Assembly (NCBI GenBank): GCA_007116425.1
Contig: SKIL01000334.1
Coordinates: 1 to 18,380 of the forward strand
Direction: 5' to 3'
DNA: 18,380 nucleotides
Source of the DNA: Bacteriovoracaceae bacterium
GTDB lineage: Bacteria > Bdellovibrionota > Bacteriovoracia > Bacteriovoracales > Bacteriovoracaceae
The notes beneath the pieces were generated by a model. The model made no database searches, was not told the origin of the DNA, and worked only from the letters and a program-made list of their open reading frames with translations. The position numbers and the translations under genes were made by a program. Shown here one piece after another: positions 7,701 through 14,800 of the stretch; position 1 is the first letter of the stretch, and each line of letters begins with the position of its first letter.

Positions 7701-7994
7701 ATGATAAAGTCCATTAATGGGAAGATAACTAAAGAAAATATAAATAAAGGAAGTTCAAAAAAGTTTCCTGAAAAACTTAACAAAAGAGCAACGTTCTTAT
7801 TGATGGCCTTAAGTGATGTAACTGGTATTGATGACTTAAAAAAAATTTGTGAACCTCCCTCTCTAAAACTACATAAGTTAAAGGGAAACATGAAAGAATA
7901 CTGGTCAATAACAATTGAAAAACCTTGGTGCATAATTTTTAAATATACTAAAGGTGAATTCATAGATGTTGAAATAGGAGATTACCATGATTGA
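7701..7994 (+). CDS. higB: HigB-type toxin (RelE/ParE superfamily), type II toxin-antitoxin
   Basis: This 97-residue protein belongs to the HigB/plasmid killer branch of RelE-like toxins, which cut mRNA on the ribosome. The family layout is intact: MIKS start, helical middle, the LHKLKG motif (His and Lys of the active site), the WSITI strand and the final DYH. The position that is normally Arg in the family motif NWRITF is Cys77 here (PWCIIF). That Arg is thought to be catalytic, so activity may be reduced or lost; a single C-to-T change in the first codon base would explain it. The start is fixed by homology at the first ATG, directly after the operator, with no ribosome binding site. The 3' end overlaps higA by 8 nt. 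Confidence 0.92.
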   Translation: MIKSINGKITKENINKGSSKKFPEKLNKRATFLLMALSDVTGIDDLKKICEPPSLKLHKLKGNMKEYWSITIEKPWCIIFKYTKGEFIDVEIGDYHD

Positions 7995-8247
7995 AATAAA
8001 ACATAGATACTCGGCCGGAGAATTTCTCAAGACAATGATTCTTGATGAGCGCGGTCTTACTCAAAAATGGTTGGCCAACGAAATTGGTTGTGCCGAAAGA
8101 AAAATCTCTGAAATTTGTAATAACAAACGTGGAATGAGTGCTAAGTTTGCACTAGACCTTGAAAGAGTATTTGGTATTAGTGCTGAGTTTTGGGTAACGA
8201 TGCAAGCTAAATGGGAGCTAAAAAAAGCTCGCGCTCTAGCAGCTTGA
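7987..8247 (+). CDS. higA: HigA-type antitoxin (XRE-family helix-turn-helix)
   Basis: This 86-residue antitoxin neutralises HigB and probably represses the operon through the palindrome at 7674-7700. The HTH lies at about residues 26-60: LTQKWLANEIG, then the recognition-helix region CAERKISEICNNKRGMS. The C-terminal FGISAEFWVTMQAKWELKKA stretch is typical of HigA proteins. A strong ribosome binding site, AGGAG (7976-7980), lies 6 nt before ATG inside the higB coding end, so translation is coupled and higA has better initiation signals than higB. The length is normal for the family and no disruption is visible. Bases 8248-8328 after it hold no gene I can support. Confidence 0.94.
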   Translation: MIEIKHRYSAGEFLKTMILDERGLTQKWLANEIGCAERKISEICNNKRGMSAKFALDLERVFGISAEFWVTMQAKWELKKARALAA

Positions 8248-8334
8248 TCTCACATGCAAGAGATTGAAGAAAAAATCTTGGACGATCTGCTCATATCAAT
8301 CAGGCTTAACTTCTAGATGAATTTAATAGAAAAT

Positions 8335-8404
8335 GTGATTTAGTTGGTAGACCGCCGCGTTGCCTTGCAACAGGTCGCCCGTTCGAATCGGGTCGCGCGC
8401 TCCA
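8335..8404 (+). pseudogene. decayed second tRNA-Gly copy; holds the right 39-bp repeat (candidate attR)
   Basis: This aligns to the intact tRNA-Gly at a constant offset of 864 with no gaps. Bases 8366-8404 are identical (39 of 39), 8342-8351 match the D loop (10 of 10), and the anticodon GCC position is kept. The 5' acceptor strand is gone (upstream bases cannot pair with CGCGCGC), and the D stem and anticodon stem no longer pair. It therefore cannot fold as a tRNA. The sharp split between a perfect 3' part and a degraded 5' part fits an attachment-site copy left by integration. The alternative is a tandem duplicate whose 3' half was kept uniform by gene conversion. Confidence 0.8.
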
Positions 8405-8419
8405 TTTTCATTCATTTTT

Positions 8420-8630
8420 TTACTTAAGGCCTATTTTTTTTCGCTTTTTCTGGTTAATCGCAACCTCTTCTAAGTTATCTAACCTCTCAAAAACCACCCT
8501 AAAAACTTCTAAATCTCGTAAACACCCTCATGATACCAATATTCACATCGATTGCGACTTCAGACTTCAGAACACTAGATAGCATTGCCACTCCATTCTC
8601 AGTAAAAACAAATGGTTGGTAAACAAGGTT
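8420..8630 (-). pseudogene. remnant of an ORF6N-domain (phage KilA-N-type) gene
   Basis: Read on the minus strand, 8630 downward gives about 40 codons ending in a stop near 8506: PFVFTENGVAMLSSVLKSE, then a segment with VNIGIMRVFTRFRS. This matches the end of the ORF6N DNA-binding domain found in phage antirepressor-like proteins. In the next frame, EVFRVVFERLDNLEE and then KKRKKIGLK with a stop at 8420-8422 match the usual C-terminal end of the same proteins. So the N-terminal part is lost (in-frame stop at 8631-8633), the central coiled coil appears deleted, and a frameshift joins the two parts. It is non-functional debris of a prophage or mobile element. Confidence 0.7.
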
Positions 8631-8821
8631 TTATAGGACTTCTAGATGATTTCAATCTCTCTTGTGACATAAGTTTAGATCAAGTCTTAATCCTCAATCA
8701 ACCCTGGAAGTTAAAAAAGCGCCCCTCTCTTTTTCAATCAAGCTCTGGCCCATTCTTATCTTTACAAGAGGTTTGCAATTGGTATGAAACACACGATTAT
8801 CCATTCTTCAAAAAAGAGTAA
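8612..8821 (+). CDS. orphan 69-residue open frame, unknown
   Basis: An open frame for 69 residues (MVGKQGF start, PFFKKE end) lies between the ORF6N remnant and the 3' end of the glucan synthase gene. I recognise no family. There is no ribosome binding site before the ATG, the first 19 bases overlap the ORF6N remnant, and an in-frame stop lies 9 nt upstream. It may be the 3' fragment of a gene broken when this accessory spot formed, or it may be chance. The composition (many Leu, Ser and Lys, with a WYETHDYPFF stretch) is protein-like but proves nothing. Confidence 0.2.
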   Translation: MVGKQGFIGLLDDFNLSCDISLDQVLILNQPWKLKKRPSLFQSSSGPFLSLQEVCNWYETHDYPFFKKE

Positions 8822-8843
8822 TCTTGAAAGACGAAGGATAAAT

Positions 8844-11800
8844 TTAGAAGCTAATCTCTACGAAATGTTGTTTCCCATCATTGTTCATTTCGATCCATTC
8901 GCCTGATTTATGTCTTAGTGAAGAATCACCTCGTTTTAAAGTGATTTCATAGCGACTCATGCCAAAATAGTAAACGATACTAAAGCAATCCCAATCTCTG
9001 GGAACTTTGGGATCGACTCTGAACTTATTTACACTGATTTCAAAACCTAGAATCGACTCTAAGGCCGATCGATACATCCAGCTGGCCGCCCCTGTATACC
9101 AAGTCCAGCCACCTCGCCCAATATGGGGATGAAGTCCATAAACATCTGCTGCCATAACATAGGGCTCTGCCTTATATTTTGACATACTCTCAAAGTTTTC
9201 AGAGTGATTTATAGGATTTAATAAATGATAAAGTTGTGTGGCCCTCTCCCCATCTCCTAACTGAGCATAGGCCATCATGGCCCAAACCGCCGCATGAGTG
9301 TATTGTCCCCCATTTTCTCTCACCCCTGGAACATAACCCTTAATATAGCCAGGATCAGAAAGTGTCTTATCAAATGGCGGGGTAAAAAGCTTAACCAGCT
9401 TATCATCCCATTGAATTAAACGTTCATCGACGGCGTCCATTGCTTTCTCTGCTCGATCTCTTTCACCAGCACCAGAAATCACCGACCATGACTGAGAAAT
9501 GGAATCGATCTGACACTCTTCATTAAAAATAGAACCCAAAGGAGTTCCATCGTCAAAGTAGGCCCTCCTATACCAATGCCCATCCCATGCATTTAGTTCA
9601 ATTGCCTCTTTTAAATCCTTTAGATGTTGTGAATAAGCTTTCTCTCTTTTTTGGTCTTTAAAGCGTTTACATAGTGGCAAAAAATCACTTAAGGTGAGGT
9701 GTAAAAACCAAGCGACCCAAACACTTTCACCTTTTCCTTCATGCCCAACTCTATTCATTCCATCATTCCAGTCACCGCATCCGATAAGCGGGAGACCGTG
9801 AGCTCCCACTTTTAAACTACGATCCAGTGCTCGAGAGCAATGCTCAAAAAGTGTTCCCTTTTCTTCCGAAGGGTCTGGATGAATGTAAGCATCTTCCTGA
9901 TCTGGCGCGAGTTCAGATGCTTCGATGAAAGGAATTTCTTCATTTAAAATGGAGTAATCTCCAGTAAACTTTACATAAAAATTTACAACAAAAGGAAGCC
10001 AGATGAGATCATCAGAAAAATGGGTCCTCACACCTCTTCCTGTTGGTGGGTGCCACCAGTGTTGAACATCCCCCTCCTTAAACTGTCTCGCAGCATGCCT
10101 GAGAATTTGAGAGCGAGTAATTTCGGGTTTAAAATACACCATGGCCATAGCGTCTTGCAGTTGATCGCGAAATCCATAGGCCCCACCCGATTGATAAAAA
10201 GCAGTACGTGCCCAAATACGACACGAAAGAACTTGATAAGGAAGCCAGTCGTTGACGAGTCGATTCATAGACTCATCAGGTGTCTTAATTTGAACTCGAT
10301 TGAGTAATTTATCCCAATAATCGAGAACTTTTTCATAGGACTCTTTAACTGCTTCCAATTTTCTATATTTTTCCACGAGCTCTCGCGCTCGTCCCTTATT
10401 TTCACATTGACCCAAGAGGATGATGATCGTTTTCTCTTCATTTTCTTCTAATCTAAACTTTGAAAAGGATGCTGCACACGGGTCAAGGCCCGCACCAAAA
10501 GTATTTGAAAGTCCAACTCTCTTAAGCGCCGCAGGGTCTTCCATATCTCCGTTGCGTCCTAAGAACTCGCGGCGATCACAGGTGAAACTTTGAGCTTGTA
10601 CATCTGAAAAACAGACGACAGAACTAAAAGAAACTCTTGCAGCAAATTCATTATTATAGGGACTACGGGCAAATACAGTATTTAAGCTAGAGTCATACTC
10701 GGTAATAACGTGGGCCGCAGAAGTTTCTCTATGAACGCCAAGAACCCATTCCACATAATGAGTGACAGAAAGGAGTCTATCAGATGTACTCAAATTTTTG
10801 AGTTTAAGCTTTGAGATTTTCACTTCCGCATCAATGGGAACAAACATTTCAAGGGTTTGTTCAATATCATGAGAAGAATGCTCAAAAGTAGAATAACCTT
10901 GTCCATGTCGAATAAGGTAAGGTGCCTCTTCTCTAATAGGAAGAGGTGTTGGAGTCCAATACTCGCCAGTTTGTTCATCCCTTATATAGATGATTTCGCC
11001 TGAGGGATCGCATACGGGATCATTTGACCAGGGTGTTATTCGATTTTCACGACTATTTAAAGACCATGTATGGCATGCCCCCGAATCTGAGATCGTAAAA
11101 CCAAAGTCGAGAGAATTGGCAATAACATTAATCCATGGAGTAGGTGTCCATGAGTTATTTTCCAGAGCAATAATATATTCTCGTGAATCAGTAGAGAAGC
11201 CTCCAATACCATTGAAAAAATCAAGCTCTGGTCTCAAGTTTTGTGAGGATCGATACATCGGAACTTCTTTTTCAGCAATAAGACGTGACGGCATCTCTAC
11301 TCTTGCCTTTCGCCTTTTTAACTGCTCCTCCAGATACCCAAGCTCCCCTTTAAATATAACTCGTGCCACTGAACGCAGGAGAATAATATCTTCTTTTGGC
11401 ATCAGATCACAGCGAAGTAAAAAGACTCCTCCGTGCTTGTTTAAAAGCCCCTGACATCCACTTATGCGAACCTGGCGCTGCAACTCATCTTGAAGGGATT
11501 GCAAATAACTTGATGAGTTTTGATTTAAAACAACAAGGTCTATCTTAAGCCCCTTAAGACGCATATACTCGTGAGCATGCAGTAAGTCTTTTATCAGCGA
11601 AACATCTTTTTCATTATTAATTTCGACAAAAACTATTGGAGTATCTCCACTAATCCCATAAGGCCATAGGCCCACTTGAGTTCGAGTGTTTTGTGATAAA
11701 ATTTCCGAGCTAGGTCTTAAAGATGCATCTAAATAAAGAACTCGACCTGCAAGCTTTTGATAAACATGAGCTTTCAAATTATTGATCTTCAAATGACGAA

Positions 11801-14800
11801 GTTGAATTTGAGCTTGAGTCCAGGCCATTTCGGACTCGCGCTGAAAAGTATGGTAGTCCGAATACTTCTCAATAAGTTCAAGGGCCTCTGCTTTAGACTC
11901 AACCATTCCAGTAGAAAATATAATCTGAATAGTTTCTCCTGCAGCAAGATTAACTTTCTTTCGAAGAGAGAAAACGGGGTCAAGAACAGCGCCCACGGTA
12001 TTTGTTAAAGATTCATCCTTTTCAATAGTAACTGGATTCCTAGAGGTACGCCCTCTCCCAATAAAGGCAGACCTATCGGTCTCGAATTCTACGGGGTATT
12101 GAAAAGACGTATCCGCACAAATTGAATGAAAGGCCCAAAACATTTTCTCGTGATTCGAACGTCGGCGGCGTGATGCAAGCAAGGATTTTTTATTTGGACC
12201 GACCTCTGTTTGGACAAAAAGCTTGCTAAAGGCCGGATGAGCACTGTCATGCTCTATTCTCGCTAAGGCGACCTCCATAAAGCTTGTGACTTTTAGTTCC
12301 TGAGTTTCATCTGTCTCATTTACAAGAGTTATTTTTCTAAGCTCCACATTATCTTCTGGGGAGATAATAATTTCAGTCTTGGTAAGTATGTTCTTATCGT
12401 TTCTCCAAAACTTCACACGGTCTGCCGAAAAGACTGATCCAAATCTATTAGAATCTTCACCAACGGGGCGATAAGTTGTAGACCAATAATCAGAGGTCTT
12501 TAAGTTTTGAATATAATAGTATTGCCCCCAATTGTCTCTCGTTGCATCTTCTCTCCATCTACTTACAGAGACATCATTACAGCGTGAAAATCCAGAGCCA
12601 GCTGAAGTCATTAAGACGGAGTAGTTTCCATTGGAAAGGATTTGAGTCCGAGGAAGTGATAAATTCACATCATAGTATTCCCGAGGATAGAAGTTCTTAG
12701 CAGAGTGAAGAAATCCGCTGTGTTCGACTTCCTCCTCTCTCAGGAGTGAGTATTCTAAATTATTTGGCATTCTTTCCTGTAGTAATAACTCTGTTGCCAT
12801 TACAACTGTTTCACGATGGAAGCGTTCTTGCATAATACTCTTGTGGATAAGGTTATTAAGTGAAATAAGACTCATCCCCTGATGATGGGCCATATAAGAA
12901 TGAATAATCGCGAAATTGTTTTTATCCGGTAGACGCTCAACAGTGTAATCAATAGACTCATAAAAACCATAATCGGACAAAGCCCCAAGCCCTCGCATTT
13001 TTCGCAGATTTTTTAGGGCCTCTTTGGGAGCAATCATTGCTGCCAACATCGTCGAATATGGAGAAATAACAAGCTCATTACTTAGGCCACGTTTTAGACC
13101 TAAGCCGGGAACACCAAAAGGCCCATACTGATAATTCATCTGAAGGTCTCGGGCATTATATCCAGACTCTGAAACGCCCCAAGGAACACTTTTTTCCCGC
13201 CCATATTCGATTTGTCTTCTTACAATCGAGTCATAGGATTGATCCAAAAGAGTTTCATCATATCTTTTCATAATAAGAATGGGCATCAGGTACTCAAACA
13301 TTGAGGCCGACCAAGAGATAAGAGCATGTACTCCCTTTACAGAGGCCATCTGTCTTCCGAGTCGAAACCAGTGCTCAAGAGGAACATCGCCCTTGGCAAT
13401 AGCGACAAAGCTAGTCAGTCGAGACTCCGATGCCAACAGATCGTAAAAAGAGCTATCAAATTCATTGTCTTCGACCTTAAAACCGATTGAAAAAAGTTTT
13501 CTTTTATCATTAAAAAGAAAACGAAAATCCATCTCCTCAATGATTCGGTCGCAATCGTGGAGCAGCTCATGCCTAGGGACATTTAAATCGCGACCGTCTT
13601 TAGATATATCCCTTTGAAACTCCTTTATCTGGTTTAAAAGTCTTTTCGCCCAACTCAAAGACTTATAAACACTTTCACTTTCAGGTAGCTCCCCAAGATT
13701 TTTTTTAATAGTAGAAGCACCTTGAAATAAGACGGTGAGAGCATCAGACCACTCCCCCTCACCGACAACATTCAAGTTTTGGACTTGATTGGTCATATCA
13801 TGCAATATCTTTAAAAGTTCATCATCCTTTTTATCGACATTCGAAAAGTCCAACTTGTAAATTTTTTCTGCCAAAACAAAAACTGTATCCTCCAGACCAT
13901 TGCATAGTTGAGTATAACTTCTTTTAGAGTTTTCAAACTCTGATAAAAATTGACGTAAAACAAAGAGATGCCCTACAAGATTTCCACTATCGACAGTCGA
14001 AATATAACGTGGAGACAAAGGCTCAAGCTCTTCGATATCATACCAGTTTAAAAAGTGTCCTCGACATTTGGGCAGCTCTTTAAGCGTTCTAAAGACTTTT
14101 TCATACTGTTCTATAAGCTCATATTTTCCAAGATAACCAAAATCATAGGCGGAAATATATGATAAAAGCTGCAGCCCAATATTTGTAGGAGATGTTCGAT
14201 AAGCGATAACAGGAGTAGGGTCTTCTTGGAAGTTATCTGGTGCAAGCCAGTTGCTTTTCTCTGTGACAAATTTTTCAAAAAAGTGCCACGTTGAGCGAGC
14301 ATAAAATCTAAACTCCCTCTGCTCTTCTTTTGAGAGCTTTGCCAACTTTCTCACCGGACTTTTTAGCAGATATCGCTTTAGCAGCGGATTTGATGACCAT
14401 AAAAAGAAAAAAGGAAGATAAATCAGTAAGGATGCCGGTCGGATAAACAAGATGGCCATCCCAATTAAAATCGCAAGGACAACCCCCTGATCGAGGATGT
14501 CTTTATAATAAAAATATCCCTTAGACTCTTCCTTTGCTTGTGAAAAGGGGCTCCACTCTAAAAGACTTTTCTTAGAAATGATAAGGCGATAAAGCGATCG
14601 GCAGATGGCATCTATATGAGTCCATGCTTGATTGGCCAAGAATGCGAGAGTTATAAATATCTGGGAACATTTAATTTTTGTTTCAAGCAGCCCCGATAAA
14701 ACATGTCCTTGCCAAGTCGTATTCCCCCTTTGCATCCATTGCCCTGTCGCAAAAGGGGCATAGACGGGGAAGAGATAAATAAAAATAGCAGCAAAAGTCC

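Noticed and set aside
8254..8316. 20-residue frame after higA (MQEIEEKILDD start)
   Set aside because: It has no ribosome binding site, no family and is too short to support.
10990..11454. 154-codon plus-strand frame inside ndvB
   Set aside because: It is antisense to the intact GH94-bearing protein, with no domain and no ribosome binding site; a shadow of biased codon use.
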